A DNA stretch of 64,000 bases from Streptacidiphilus albus JL83 (GCF_000744705.1 NZ_JQML01000001.1:1054001-1118000); one strand, 5' to 3'. Shown: positions 50,319-59,968, numbered from the stretch's first letter. Program-made: numbers and translations. Notes: generated by a model from the sequence alone, not told the origin.

Positions 50319-51833
50319 AAGCAGAGATCTGCGTGGACGGTGCACTACACCAGCCGCGATGTCGCCCGGCCCGCTGCAATGCTGCCCTGGCTTCGTGACC
50401 TGCCCGAAGAGCTGACACCGTGGCTCGACGAGGCCGGGCTGCCCGATGGGCTGCCGTTCCTGCTGTCGCCTCGATACGAGTACGACGTGGTGCTCAACTC
50501 GTACTTCCATCGGGTGAACCTGATCGACGCGCCGTGGAACAGCAACGCCAACCGGGCCCGGGCACTGGCGGGGTTCTTGAACTTCCTGCACGGCGCGCGG
50601 GGCGGGAAGTCGTGGCGGCACGCCACTGAGGGCGACCATCTGGCGTTCCATCAGTGGCGGCGCCGGGACCCGGCCGGGCCCAGGGTGGCGGGCGGGACGT
50701 GGAGCCAGGAGGTCTCGCACGTCAACCAGTTCTTCGAGTGGGCCGTGCGGCAGGGCCAGATCGGAGCGGTCCCGATCCCGCACCGCTCCCGCAGGCCGGC
50801 GCCGCTGGGCACACTGCAGGCAGCCCGCGCCGAGGGCACGGTTCCGGCGACCTACGCGCACGACGAGGGCGGCGAGCGCATCGAGTGGCTCCCGCCGGCG
50901 TCCTACCGGCTCTGGCGGGACGTGGGCCTGCGCGGCTACGGGCCCGACGGCCTGCCCTCGGGCCGGTTCAAGGGCCGCTGGTCGGCGCGCAATGCGACGT
51001 TCACCGACCTGATGGCCCGCACCGGGATGCGGTTGTCCGAGCAGGCGAGTCTGACCGCGACGGAGATGCAGTTGCAGGTGGGGGCGGGTGGCTACCAGCG
51101 GTTCTGGTTGCCGGGGGCGATCGCGAAGTACTTCTCCGCGCGCTGGGTCTACGTCCCGCACAGCGTGGTGCGCGACCTGGCGGCCTACGCGGACCTGGAC
51201 CGGGCCGAGGTCGTCCAGGACGCCCGTGCCGCCGGGCGCTACGACCGCTGGCGCAGACCACTGGTGGTCGACGACCCGTCACGACCCCACCTGGTGCGGA
51301 CCGTGGGAAGTGTCGAGCGGCGGAGGGTGAACCTGCGCGAGCTCAAGCCGATGGAACGGCGACGGCTGCTGGTGGAGAGCGCGGACGGCCTGGAGCCGGC
51401 GATGTTCTGGCTCGGCGAGGACGGGCAGCCGCTGGCGGTGTCGACCTGGAAGAGCGTCTTCGCGGACGCCAACCAGCGCTGCCGCGACCACGGGGTGGCG
51501 CTGACCTGCCACGCCCACCTGCTGCGTCACGGGTTCGCCGTGGTGACCCTCGAACAGCTGCAGCGCGGCCACATCGCGGCGCTGGCCAGCCTTGACCCGG
51601 CCCAGCGCGGCCACTACACCCGGATCTTCGGGGACCCGTTGGACTGGGTCCGCCGCAGATTGGGCCACCGGTCAGTCCTGACCACGGCCATTTACCTACA
51701 CGCCCTGCAAGAACTGGAGATGGAGACCCGGATGGCGCTGGTCCCCGACACCTGGGAGGACCCCAGGGACACCCCGATCCAGCGGATCGGCGACGACACA
51801 CCGCCGGTCAGCGTGGTCGGGGCGGCCGGATGA
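50316..51833 (+). CDS. Tyrosine recombinase (first of the trio)
   Basis: 505 residues from GTG 50316 (leaderless promoter). The catalytic set is complete: Arg in ARTGMRLSEQASL (residue 239), HLLRH (about 401-405), GHRS (about 450) and the nucleophile Tyr in TTAIYLHAL (residue 460). An N-terminal SAM-like core-binding domain is present (WNSNANRARALAGFLNFLHG). It cuts and rejoins DNA through a 3'-phosphotyrosine. The stop overlaps the next start by ATGA. Corresponds to TnpA/RitA-type proteins. Confidence 0.85.
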   Translation: MKQRSAWTVHYTSRDVARPAAMLPWLRDLPEELTPWLDEAGLPDGLPFLLSPRYEYDVVLNSYFHRVNLIDAPWNSNANRARALAGFLNFLHGARGGKSWRHATEGDHLAFHQWRRRDPAGPRVAGGTWSQEVSHVNQFFEWAVRQGQIGAVPIPHRSRRPAPLGTLQAARAEGTVPATYAHDEGGERIEWLPPASYRLWRDVGLRGYGPDGLPSGRFKGRWSARNATFTDLMARTGMRLSEQASLTATEMQLQVGAGGYQRFWLPGAIAKYFSARWVYVPHSVVRDLAAYADLDRAEVVQDARAAGRYDRWRRPLVVDDPSRPHLVRTVGSVERRRVNLRELKPMERRRLLVESADGLEPAMFWLGEDGQPLAVSTWKSVFADANQRCRDHGVALTCHAHLLRHGFAVVTLEQLQRGHIAALASLDPAQRGHYTRIFGDPLDWVRRRLGHRSVLTTAIYLHALQELEMETRMALVPDTWEDPRDTPIQRIGDDTPPVSVVGAAG

Positions 51834-53803
51834 ACCGGCAGGGACGCGGCAGCACCGGCCCCGGCCGGCCCTCCGCTCTGCCGGAGCACGGCTACGAGCC
51901 GCCAGCGCCGGTGCGCGAACTGCCGGACGGGCGACTGCTGGTGGCCTTCCACGGCGACGACGACCGCCGCCGGGTCTTCGACGTCTCCAAGCTGCCGCTG
52001 CCCGGCTGGCATCAGACCCTGGCCGCAGCGGTTGCCCAGCGCACCGGGCCCGACGGCGGCCTTCGCACCTTCTCCGCCGCGACCACCGGCTGGGGATCAC
52101 TGGGCCGCCTGGTGCGGTTTCTGGGATCACTGCCGCAGCCCCCGCTCGACCCGGCCCAGCTCACTCCCGCGCATCTGCAAGCCTTCTACGACCACCGGGC
52201 CAAGACCACGCCGACCACGGCCCTGCACGACATGAACGAGGTCAGGCTGCTGTTCGCCCTGCCCGCGTTGCGCGACCGGGTCTCCACCGAGGTCCTGGAC
52301 CACATCCAGCGGCGCCTGCCCGCGCCCCGTGACGCGAAGGCCCCGGCCACCGGCACCGGCCCCTCGCCGTCCGGGATCGGCACCAAGCGGCTGACCACGG
52401 GTTTCTCCGATGGAGAACTTGCCCGACTCCTGGCCGCGCTGCGGGCGGACGCCGCCAAGATCCGCGACCGCGTCCGGGCGGGCGAGGGCCTGCTCCGGCG
52501 CTATCGGGCCGACCCCGGGGCGCTGAACGAGCAGGACCAGGGGTTGGGGCAGGCACTGGAATGGATGGCCGCCCCCGGACAGCTGCCGCCACCGCCGGGA
52601 GCCGAGCCCCATCCGTTCTCCTCGGACCGCCGGGAGTTGGCGGGGAACCTGTTCCTGACGCTGCGGGACCTGGCGCCGCTGATGATGCTCGCCGCCGCAC
52701 TCTCGGAGCGCAACGGAGAGACGATCAAAGAGCTGCCGGTCCGGCACCGGGTGCTGGAGGACCGTGCGGTCGAGCTGGTCATCGTCAAACGACGCCGCGG
52801 TGCGCGGCGCTGGTTCGAGACCGTGACCTGGGAGATCGGGGCACCGGGTCGTGAACTGCACACCCCGGGCGGGTTCTACCTGCTGATGCTGGAGCTGACC
52901 GCCCGCAGCCGCGAGCGATGCGGCTCGCCGCACCTGTGGTGCGTCTGGCGCGACGGCCAAGCGGCCAGGCTCGGAGCCGCCGACGACTACATCGCCCCGT
53001 TCCAGGACTCGTTGAGCTGCACCGCGATCCTGCCCACCGCCTGGGCGGCGAACCGGCTCCGACCACTGCTGGCCGACCCCCAGCCCGCTGCTGTCGGGCC
53101 TGACAGTCCGTCACCGACGGAGCCCACCGGGGGGCTGCCGCTTCAGGTCAGCTTCAACCGGATCAAGACGAGCATGGAGGTGCGGCGCACGAAGCGAATG
53201 GGCGGTCACCTGCCCTCGGCCGCCAAGTCCAACAGCATGCCGGTCCTGTTCCGGAACTACCTCAGCGGCGACCCGGTGATCACCGCTTGGGCGGAGGAAG
53301 TCCTCGGCGAGGCCCTCCTGGATGCCGAACAGGCCGCACGTCAGGCGCACGAGCGAGCAGTCCAGGCCGCCGGCGGAGGCCCACGCGTCCTGCCCGGACC
53401 CGTCGACACCACAGTCATGGAGACAAGCGGCCTCGATCCCGAAACCGCCCGCCAGGTCGCCGACGGGGAACTGGACACCGGCTGGACGGCCTGCGTCGAC
53501 CTCGACCAGCACCCCCTCACCGGGGAAACGTGCCAGGTCACCTTCCTCGCCTGCTTCCACTGCGGCAACTGCCTGGTCACCCGCGACCACCTGCCGCGCC
53601 TTCTGGCTCTGCTCGACGCGCTGACGCAGCGCCGCCGCGAACTGCCCGAAGACGTCTGGTGGCCACGCTACGGGCCGGCCTGGGTCGCCGTCCGCCAGGA
53701 CATCCTCGCGAAATTCACCCCCGCCGAACTCCAACACGCCCAGGCCGACAAACCGCACGACGCGCTCCTGGACCTGGTCGAGAACCCCTGGGAACTGCCA
53801 TGA
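51830..53803 (+). CDS. Divergent tyrosine-recombinase-family protein (second of the trio)
   Basis: 657 residues, ATG overlapping the previous stop and TGA overlapping the next ATG. A core-binding N-terminal domain (FSAATTGWGSLGRLVRFLG) and a degenerate catalytic part are visible: ALSERNGETIKELPVRHR in place of the R box and RTKRMGGHLPSAAKSNSMPV followed by LFRNYLSGD. I cannot find a clear RHRY set. A C-terminal CFHCGNC-type motif may bind zinc. It resembles the large TnpB/RitB-type partners that work with the other recombinases. Confidence 0.65.
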   Translation: MNRQGRGSTGPGRPSALPEHGYEPPAPVRELPDGRLLVAFHGDDDRRRVFDVSKLPLPGWHQTLAAAVAQRTGPDGGLRTFSAATTGWGSLGRLVRFLGSLPQPPLDPAQLTPAHLQAFYDHRAKTTPTTALHDMNEVRLLFALPALRDRVSTEVLDHIQRRLPAPRDAKAPATGTGPSPSGIGTKRLTTGFSDGELARLLAALRADAAKIRDRVRAGEGLLRRYRADPGALNEQDQGLGQALEWMAAPGQLPPPPGAEPHPFSSDRRELAGNLFLTLRDLAPLMMLAAALSERNGETIKELPVRHRVLEDRAVELVIVKRRRGARRWFETVTWEIGAPGRELHTPGGFYLLMLELTARSRERCGSPHLWCVWRDGQAARLGAADDYIAPFQDSLSCTAILPTAWAANRLRPLLADPQPAAVGPDSPSPTEPTGGLPLQVSFNRIKTSMEVRRTKRMGGHLPSAAKSNSMPVLFRNYLSGDPVITAWAEEVLGEALLDAEQAARQAHERAVQAAGGGPRVLPGPVDTTVMETSGLDPETARQVADGELDTGWTACVDLDQHPLTGETCQVTFLACFHCGNCLVTRDHLPRLLALLDALTQRRRELPEDVWWPRYGPAWVAVRQDILAKFTPAELQHAQADKPHDALLDLVENPWELP

Positions 53804-55884
53804 CCACAGCCCTGCGGGTCCTGCCCGCCCCCGCCTCCCCACAGCCCCGGGCCGACGGAAGCGATCCGTTCGTCTTCCATGGCCGACGTCTGCGCGCGGG
53901 TTGGGCGTTGGAGGAAACCTCGCGCTTCAGCGACGACGTCTGGAACCTGGGCCAGGCGATGCTCAAGAAGCACGAGCGCCGGTTCATCCTCGACTTCACC
54001 CTGATCCCCGCCGCTCACCGGCAGGTCGCCAAGGAACTGTGCTACGCGATGCTCTCGGGAACCGTCCCGGCGGCCGAGACCCGGCCGGCGGTCGGCACCG
54101 TCCGCACCGCCTTCACCCAGTACGTCCGGTTCCTGCGCTGGGCGGCCGACCGCGCTCCGCGCCTGGACGCCCTGACCGGCAACGACCTTGAGGACTTCCA
54201 GCGCTTCCTGGTCAAGACCCTGCCGACTTCCGGCGCCCGGCAGGGCGCCCGCGCCGGAGTGCGCAAATTCTGGCTCTGGCGAGACGTCCTTCCCTCGGGA
54301 GCTCTGCGGTTCGATCCGAAGCACATCGACGGCTGGACCGAGCCGACCCACGGCGCCTACGAGAACGCCACCGCCCGCATCCCGGAAGAAGTCCTCGGTC
54401 CGCTGTTCGTCTGGGCGATGCGATTCATCGACGAGTTCTCCACCGACATCGTCGCCGCGGACCGTCAATGGCGAACCCCGCCCCCGTCATCGACGGAACT
54501 CCACACATACGGCCACCTGCAGATTCTGCTGCGAGCCTGGCTGGACGAGCGCATCGCGGCAGGAGAACCGCTTCCCGCCTGGCGAGGCAAGACCAGCACG
54601 ACCGCGATCGCGGACGCGCTGGGCCGCAACCGGATCTCCCTCGCCCGCTACGGGCACATGATCGACCAGGCCGCCGCCATCGTGGGGACCACTCCCCAGA
54701 CGATCAGCGACGAACCGATCCTCGCCCGGCTCGACGGCGAGCCGTGGATCGCGGTGATCCTGGCCGACCACACCGAACGCGACAGCCTCGCCGCACTCGC
54801 CCGCCTGCTGCAGGACGCCTGCTACCTGGTCCTTGCCTTCCTCTCAGGCGCTCGCGACAGCGAGATCAAGCACCTGAAGCGCGGCAACCTTACAACCGAA
54901 CGCGACGCGGACGGCACCACCTACCGCTGGAAGATGCACAGCCTGGCCTTCAAGGCCGAGGACGACCCCGCCGGCGTCCCGGCCACCTGGAACATCGGCG
55001 AACCCGCAGCCCGGGCCATCGCCATCCTCGAACGGCTGCAACCACCCGGCACCGACTACCTCTTCGCCCGCCTGGAGCACAGCCCCGGCGTCAAGCCCGA
55101 CGCCATCAGCCAGGTCCTGACCAGTGGGACCACCAACGCCCGCCTGAACGCCTTCGCCACCTGGGTCAACGACTACTGCCGCCGCCACAGCCGCACCGAC
55201 GGCATCCCCCTGGTCAACCAGCAGCCCTTCCACCTGAAAAACAGCCAGTTCAGGCGCACATTGGCCTGGTTCATCGCACGCCGTCCCGGCGGCGTCATCG
55301 CCGGCGCCCTGGCCTATCGGCACCACTGCATCCAGGTTTTCGAAGGATACGCAGGCACCAGCGAGTCGGGATTCCGCGCCGAAGTCGAGAGCGAGCAGGC
55401 CCTGGCCCGCGGCGAGCACCTCATGGCCGCGATCGACGCCCACGAGCACACCCAGCTCACCGGCCCCGCAGCCGAGGAGGCCGCCCGCCGCCTGGAGAGC
55501 CTCGGCGAACGCGCCCGCTTCCAGGGCACCGTCGTCCTGGACGACAACCGGCTGCGGCGACTCATGGCCAAGCACGACCCGGCCGTCTATCCCGGCCAGT
55601 ACATCACCTGCGTCCACGACCACGCCAAGGCCCTGTGTGAACGCGCCCGCCACCGCCGCAGCGAAGGACTCCCCGACCACGGCGGCTGCAAGCCCCTGGC
55701 CTGCCGAAACGTCGCCCTCACTCCCGAGAACACCGCCGCCTGGCAACGCGAGATCGACCGCATCACCCGCCGCCTGGCCACCCGCCCGACCCTGCCACCA
55801 CTCCTACGGCACCGACTGGAAGCCCGCCGCACCGAGATCACCGCATTCCTGACGGAGAACACCACCACCCAGGAGTCCGCGTGA
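53800..55884 (+). CDS. Large tyrosine recombinase (third of the trio)
   Basis: 694 residues from ATG 53800 (ATGA overlap). The integrase fold is recognisable from LVLAFLSGARDSEIKHLKRG (Arg 352), the second box QFRRTLAWFIARRP (about 483-496) and AYRHHCIQVFEGYAGTSESG with the probable nucleophile Tyr at 517. N-terminal core-binding domain RTAFTQYVRFLRWAADRAP. A long C-terminal tail with Cys/His (VHDHAKALCERAR; HGGCKPLACRNV) may bind metal or DNA. Matches TnpB/RitC-type large recombinases. Confidence 0.8.
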   Translation: MTTALRVLPAPASPQPRADGSDPFVFHGRRLRAGWALEETSRFSDDVWNLGQAMLKKHERRFILDFTLIPAAHRQVAKELCYAMLSGTVPAAETRPAVGTVRTAFTQYVRFLRWAADRAPRLDALTGNDLEDFQRFLVKTLPTSGARQGARAGVRKFWLWRDVLPSGALRFDPKHIDGWTEPTHGAYENATARIPEEVLGPLFVWAMRFIDEFSTDIVAADRQWRTPPPSSTELHTYGHLQILLRAWLDERIAAGEPLPAWRGKTSTTAIADALGRNRISLARYGHMIDQAAAIVGTTPQTISDEPILARLDGEPWIAVILADHTERDSLAALARLLQDACYLVLAFLSGARDSEIKHLKRGNLTTERDADGTTYRWKMHSLAFKAEDDPAGVPATWNIGEPAARAIAILERLQPPGTDYLFARLEHSPGVKPDAISQVLTSGTTNARLNAFATWVNDYCRRHSRTDGIPLVNQQPFHLKNSQFRRTLAWFIARRPGGVIAGALAYRHHCIQVFEGYAGTSESGFRAEVESEQALARGEHLMAAIDAHEHTQLTGPAAEEAARRLESLGERARFQGTVVLDDNRLRRLMAKHDPAVYPGQYITCVHDHAKALCERARHRRSEGLPDHGGCKPLACRNVALTPENTAAWQREIDRITRRLATRPTLPPLLRHRLEARRTEITAFLTENTTTQESA

Positions 55885-56297
55885 GCCGCCCCGCCGACGT
55901 CCCCGCCGAGCCACACGTCCGCCGCGTCCTGGACCAGTACGTCAACGAGTGCCACGACAACGGCACCCGCCCCAGCGTCCTGGCCCTGGCAGCGAAGTTC
56001 GACCTGAGCAACACCACCTTCCGCCGACACTTCCCCGACCTGGCCAAGGAAGTCTCCGCCGCCCGCTCCAGGCCGTCACCCTGCCCCACGGCCGAGATGC
56101 GGCCCAGCCCCTACGAAGTCCTCGCCGCCCGAAACGCCAAACTCCGCCGCGCCAACCGGATGCTGAACGAAAACCTCCAGTTCGCAGCCGCCCAGATCCA
56201 GCGACTGGCCGTCGACAACGCCCGTCTGCGCGAAGCCCTGGAAGCCATCAGCGACGTCACCCACATCAACCGAGCCAGCCACCCTGGCCACCGATGA
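55881..56297 (+). CDS. TnpC/DUF6262-like accessory protein of the recombinase trio
   Basis: 138 residues; GTG overlaps the previous stop (GTGA). N-terminal helix-turn-helix (SVLALAAKFDLSNTTFRRHF) and a coiled coil (AKLRRANRMLNENLQFAAAQ, IQRLAVDNARLREALEAI). Small proteins of this layout follow the recombinases in Tn554-like elements and affect frequency or orientation of insertion. Function is inferred from layout and position. Confidence 0.7.
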   Translation: MSRPADVPAEPHVRRVLDQYVNECHDNGTRPSVLALAAKFDLSNTTFRRHFPDLAKEVSAARSRPSPCPTAEMRPSPYEVLAARNAKLRRANRMLNENLQFAAAQIQRLAVDNARLREALEAISDVTHINRASHPGHR

Positions 56298-56337
56298 CGA
56301 TCCCCTGTGACGACGACAGGTCCTGCTGAAACTGCCG

Positions 56338-56784
56338 CTACTTGTTGAACCCGCGGGACGGACTGAGGAGTTTACGCGCTTCCACTCGAACGGCATCGTC
56401 CGCGTCCAGTGTCAGCTCCTCCAACTGCGAGACCAGCTGGCTCTCGCCGGTCTCGGTCATCCAGCGGAGATCGCCCATGATCGCCGAGTAGAGATGATCC
56501 ACGGTTGAGGGCTCCGGAAACGACGGCTCCCGGGAACGGGCAAATGCGGCCAGGACCAAGCGCAACCCATAACTGTCCTGACGCTGCAGAAGAGCATTGG
56601 CTGTCCCCTGGGTGACGCCGGTGTCGTGAAGGTCCAGCAGGAGTTGCTGCAGGATCTCAGCCATCCCAGGAGCCTCCGCGTCGACAGCCAGTCGCCGCCC
56701 AGCAGCCACCCTGACGGACCACGACGCGGAGTCGGCATCCTGAACCGCAGTACTCAACTCGTCACTGATCTCGCTGGGGGCCAT
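56338..56784 (-). CDS. HEAT-like hypothetical protein (cargo)
   Basis: 148 residues from ATG 56784 (MAPSEISDELSTAVQDADSA). Helical-repeat composition (SWSVRVAAGRRLAVDAEAPG; QLEELTLDADDAVRVEARKL), similar in style to small Streptomyces HEAT-domain proteins. It is transcribed against the recombinase genes and fills the right end of the inner element. Function unknown. Confidence 0.6.
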   Translation of the reverse strand: MAPSEISDELSTAVQDADSASWSVRVAAGRRLAVDAEAPGMAEILQQLLLDLHDTGVTQGTANALLQRQDSYGLRLVLAAFARSREPSFPEPSTVDHLYSAIMGDLRWMTETGESQLVSQLEELTLDADDAVRVEARKLLSPSRGFNK

Positions 56785-56842
56785 GGCCCCACTGTCGCAC
56801 AGGGCCCTGCGGTCAACGGTCAGCTCAGAACTACGTCCACAA

Positions 56843-58085
56843 CGGCCTGGTCGACATCGCCACCCGGACCATCGTCGCCGCAGTGCTGCGGCCGACGACG
56901 AAGTCGGTGGACGCTTCCCTGCTGCTGGCCCGCGCGCTGACGCCGGAACCGATGCGGCCCGGCTGGGCCGACGCACTGCGGATGTCCCGCTCGGTGCTGC
57001 CGCACCGCAGGCTGCTGACGCTGGACGAGCGGCTGGAGCACGCCGCGGCCCGACCGGTGATCATCCCGGAGATGATCGTCTGCGACCGGGGCAAGGCGTT
57101 CATCTCGGACAACTTCCGGGCCGCCTGCCGAAGTCTGGAGATCACCTTCCAGCCCTGCCACCCCCGCTCACCTGCGGAGAAGCCCCACATCGAGCGGACC
57201 CTGGAATCGGTGGCCACAATGTTCTGCCAGTTCCTGCCCGGCTACCTGGGCCGCACCGCCGAGCACCGGGGCCGCCGGGCCGAGGACGAACCACTGTGGT
57301 CAATGCAAGAGATCCAGGAGTTCCTGGACGAATGGATCATCGCGAAGTGGCAAACACGCCGCCACGACGGTCTGCGGGACCCTGGCACCCCCGGCCGGAC
57401 CTTCTCGCCGAACGAGAAGTACGCGAGGCTCATCGAGAGCGCCGGCTACGTCCCCCTTGCCCTGTCAGGCGACGACTACGTCGAGCTCCTGCCCGCGACC
57501 TGGCGGGCCGTCAACTCCTACGGCATCAAAATCAACCACCGGATCTACGACTGCACCGACCTCGGGCCCCTGCGCCGCCAGCCCTCCGGGATCACCCTCA
57601 AGAGGAACCTGTGGGAAGTCCACCGGGACCCCTATGACGCCAGCTGGATCTGGGTCCGCAGCCACTGGGACGGCAACGGCTGGCTTCCCGTCCCCTGGAA
57701 GCACCTGGGCAGCGTCCCACAGCCGTTCGGCGACCTGGCCTGGGACCACGCCGCTGCCGACCTACGCCGCAGCGGCCTACCCGACCCCACCGAGGCGGAG
57801 ATCGCCCAGGCAGTCTCCTCACTGCTGGTCCGGGCCGCCCAGGGCCCGGACCACGGGAGCAAGGCACGGACGCCCCGGCCGTCGCAGCGGGACCTCCGCG
57901 TTGCCGGCCGGACCCGGGCCGCCGCACAGAACCCGAACCTTGGTCCGCCTCGACCCGAGCCAGCCGCAGCTATCGAGCCGGACCCGGACGGCCAGGGCGA
58001 GCCCGGCCCGCAGGACGAGCCGGTCGCGAAGGTGATCCCGCTCGGCGTCTTCGACCCCTTCAAGGAGGCTGACACCCGATGGTGA
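56843..58085 (+). pseudogene. tnsB: 3' part of split tnsB, with second Asp and Glu of the DDE triad
   Basis: The frame resumes with NGLVDIATRTIVAAVLRPTT and continues the transposase core: MIVCDRGKAFISDNFRAACR (catalytic Asp at 57084-57086) and CHPRSPAEKPHIERTLESVA (catalytic Glu at 57177-57179). A C-terminal beta-barrel (WRAVNSYGIKINHRIYDC; EVHRDPYDASWIWVR) and an acidic tail that would contact the ATPase follow. It has no start of its own except an internal GTG at 56883. Joined to 48890-49755 it gives a TnsB of about 700 residues. The stop overlaps tniB by 7 bp. Confidence 0.85.
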
Positions 58086-59092
58086 CCGCCCACGACCCCG
58101 CACTCGTGACCGACGACCGCCAGCAGCCCGACTGGCGCCAGTCGCTGGACCAGGCGGACCTGCAGCGCTACCTCACCACTCTGGAGGGCTGGCGCGACTT
58201 CACCCGACAAGACCCGGTCCCACCCGAACTGCTGACCGCCGCCATCCTGACCAGCCTTACTCCGGACGAGCAAGCGGACTACGACGACGTGCGGCTGGAC
58301 CACCACACCCGGCTGACCGTCGCCGCGACCTCGACGCTGCGGCAGGTCGTCCTCACCGGCCGGCGGCTGATCCTGCTGAACCGGCATGCGATCAGCGCCC
58401 GCCGGGGCCTGATCCTGTCCGGACCGGCCGGCACCGGCAAGACGACCGCGCTCACCCAGTTCGGCAAGACCATCGAAGCCATCGACCAGCGCCGACACCC
58501 CGGAGTCGCAGGGCGGATCCCGGTCGTCTACGTCACCGTCCCACCTGCCGCTACCTCGCGCGTGGTCGCCGTGGAGTTCGCCCGCTTCCTCGGCCTGCCC
58601 GTCACCGCCCGCGCGAACATCACCGACGTCATCGAGGCCGTCTGCGGGGTGCTGATCGATGCGAGCGTCACCGCGGTCTGCGTCGACGAGCTCCACAACT
58701 TCTCTCTGGCGACCCGCAACGGCGCGGAGGTCTCCGACACGCTCAAGTACTTCTCCGAGCGCATCCCCGCCACCTTCGTCTATGCCGGAATCGATCTGGA
58801 GGCGAACGGCCTGTTCAACGGCACTCGGGGCCGCCAGATCGCCGGGCGCTTCGGGATGATCGAGACCGTCCCCTTCCCCCACACCGACGAATGGACCGGC
58901 CTGGTCGCCACCCTGGAACAGGCCCTGCGATTGCACAAGCACCGGCCCGGCACCCTGGAGGGACTGGCCCACTACCTGCACCAGCGCACCGGCGGCATGA
59001 TCGGCTCGCTCTCCCACCTCATCCGAGGGGCCGCCATCGACGCGATCCTGGACGGCACCGAGAAGATCACCCGCGCCTCGTTGCAAGAGTGA
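58079..59092 (+). CDS. tniB: TniB/TnsC-type AAA+ ATPase of the transposon
   Basis: 337 residues. Walker A GPAGTGKTT (about residue 115), Walker B VCVDELHN (about 200), sensor-type YAGIDLEANGLF and GRQIAGRF. N-terminal region RLDHHTRLTVAATSTLRQVV is typical of TniB. It regulates the transposase and connects it to the TniQ target selector. The ATG lies inside the end of tnsB. Confidence 0.88.
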   Translation: MVTAHDPALVTDDRQQPDWRQSLDQADLQRYLTTLEGWRDFTRQDPVPPELLTAAILTSLTPDEQADYDDVRLDHHTRLTVAATSTLRQVVLTGRRLILLNRHAISARRGLILSGPAGTGKTTALTQFGKTIEAIDQRRHPGVAGRIPVVYVTVPPAATSRVVAVEFARFLGLPVTARANITDVIEAVCGVLIDASVTAVCVDELHNFSLATRNGAEVSDTLKYFSERIPATFVYAGIDLEANGLFNGTRGRQIAGRFGMIETVPFPHTDEWTGLVATLEQALRLHKHRPGTLEGLAHYLHQRTGGMIGSLSHLIRGAAIDAILDGTEKITRASLQE

Positions 59093-59135
59093 AGCTCGAT
59101 CGCGCGGCCCAAGAGCGGAAGCGGAACCCAGACTC

Positions 59136-59633
59136 ATGACCCTCCACGGCGGGACTGTCCGCCAACTGCCTTTCCAGGTCCGGCCGCGAGCCGGTGAGGG
59201 ATTCCGCTCCTTCGCGAGCCGCCTGGCCCAGGCCAATCACCTCCCTTTCCCGCTCCTCATGTCGTTCCTGCGCCAGTGCCCCGGGCGAGAAGTCCTCCCG
59301 TGGACGCCTCTGGCAGCGGTGACCGGCCGCGATCCGGATCTACTCAGGCAGCTGCTGGAGACCGTGAACTGCCGCAAGTGCGGCACCCCGATGCCACCCA
59401 CAGGCGCCCTCGGCCGCAGAGCCGTCTACTGCTCGGCGCGTTGCCTGAGGCTTGTCCGCATGGCCCGCGTTCCCCTCGCCGCTCAGCGCCAGCAGCCCTG
59501 CTGGACCTGCGGGACACCAACCAATGTCCGCCCCGGCCAGCGGCGCATCCTCTGTTCCTCCGACTGCCGACGGACTGCCGGCCTGGAACGACGACGCGAC
59601 GACGGCCAGCCCAGGCAACGGCGGAAACGCTAG
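59136..59633 (+). CDS. Short TniQ-like protein with two zinc knuckles
   Basis: 165 residues. The N-terminal part is TniQ-like: RPRAGEGFRSFASRLAQANH followed by a helix with PLLMSFLRQCPGREVLPW. It then carries two Cys sets, CRKCGTP..YCSARC and CWTCGTP..LCSSDC, each able to bind zinc. The C-terminus is basic (ERRRDDGQPRQRRKR). It is much shorter than ordinary TniQ and looks like a DNA-binding target-selection accessory. Confidence 0.7.
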   Translation: MTLHGGTVRQLPFQVRPRAGEGFRSFASRLAQANHLPFPLLMSFLRQCPGREVLPWTPLAAVTGRDPDLLRQLLETVNCRKCGTPMPPTGALGRRAVYCSARCLRLVRMARVPLAAQRQQPCWTCGTPTNVRPGQRRILCSSDCRRTAGLERRRDDGQPRQRRKR

Positions 59634-59968
59634 TTGTCGCTGAACTCCTCGGCGAGGATCTCCACCTCGCTCGGACCAATGATGGTCAGCCACTGGAGCA
59701 CACAGCGGTTGTTGTGGTGCTGCAGGAGATGGCGAGCCTCGGCTGGCCACGGGCCATGTTGGGGCAGCTCCCGCACGACGACTTCGTCCACGAAATCGCA
59801 ATCCGGGCCGGAGAAGTCGGCTCTCGCATGCAAGACACCCACGAGGCGCAGAGTCGCACCAGCACTCTTCGACCTCAGCTGGATGACCGCCTCGCTGGGC
59901 TGCAGATCGGTCCGGATGACGACCGATTCCAACCAGTGGAAGTGGTCGCGCAGTGCTTCAAGGGTCAC
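59630..59968 (-). CDS. Hypothetical protein (cargo between the two TniQ genes)
   Basis: 112 residues from GTG 59968. TACTGT (59980-59975) ends exactly 6 nt before it, giving a leaderless mRNA. The start reads TLEALRDHFHWLESVVIRTD; the rest is alpha/beta with no known motif (LVGVLHARADFSGPDCDFVD). It overlaps the end of the short TniQ gene by 4 bp on the opposite strand. Unknown function; codon use matches the host. Confidence 0.55.
   Translation of the reverse strand: MTLEALRDHFHWLESVVIRTDLQPSEAVIQLRSKSAGATLRLVGVLHARADFSGPDCDFVDEVVVRELPQHGPWPAEARHLLQHHNNRCVLQWLTIIGPSEVEILAEEFSDN

Larger units (their letters stand above)
49756..56848 (+). mobile_element. About 7.1-kb Tn554-like/recombinase-in-trio element inserted in tnsB
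   Basis: tnsB similarity stops after GRVEL near 49750 and resumes with NGLVDIATRT near 56841. Between them are three overlapping genes for large tyrosine-recombinase-family proteins, a small TnpC/DUF6262-like gene and two cargo genes. CGGTCT at 49756-49761 and CGGCCT at 56843-56848 are the best candidates for the short crossover core found at both ends of Tn554-type insertions. No terminal inverted repeats or long target duplication are seen, as expected for tyrosine recombinases. Exact ends are uncertain by about 15 bp. Confidence 0.75.

Noticed and set aside
55881-56297. Toxin-antitoxin gene
   Set aside because: The HTH plus coiled-coil layout and coupling to the recombinase genes fit a TnpC/DUF6262-type accessory protein better.
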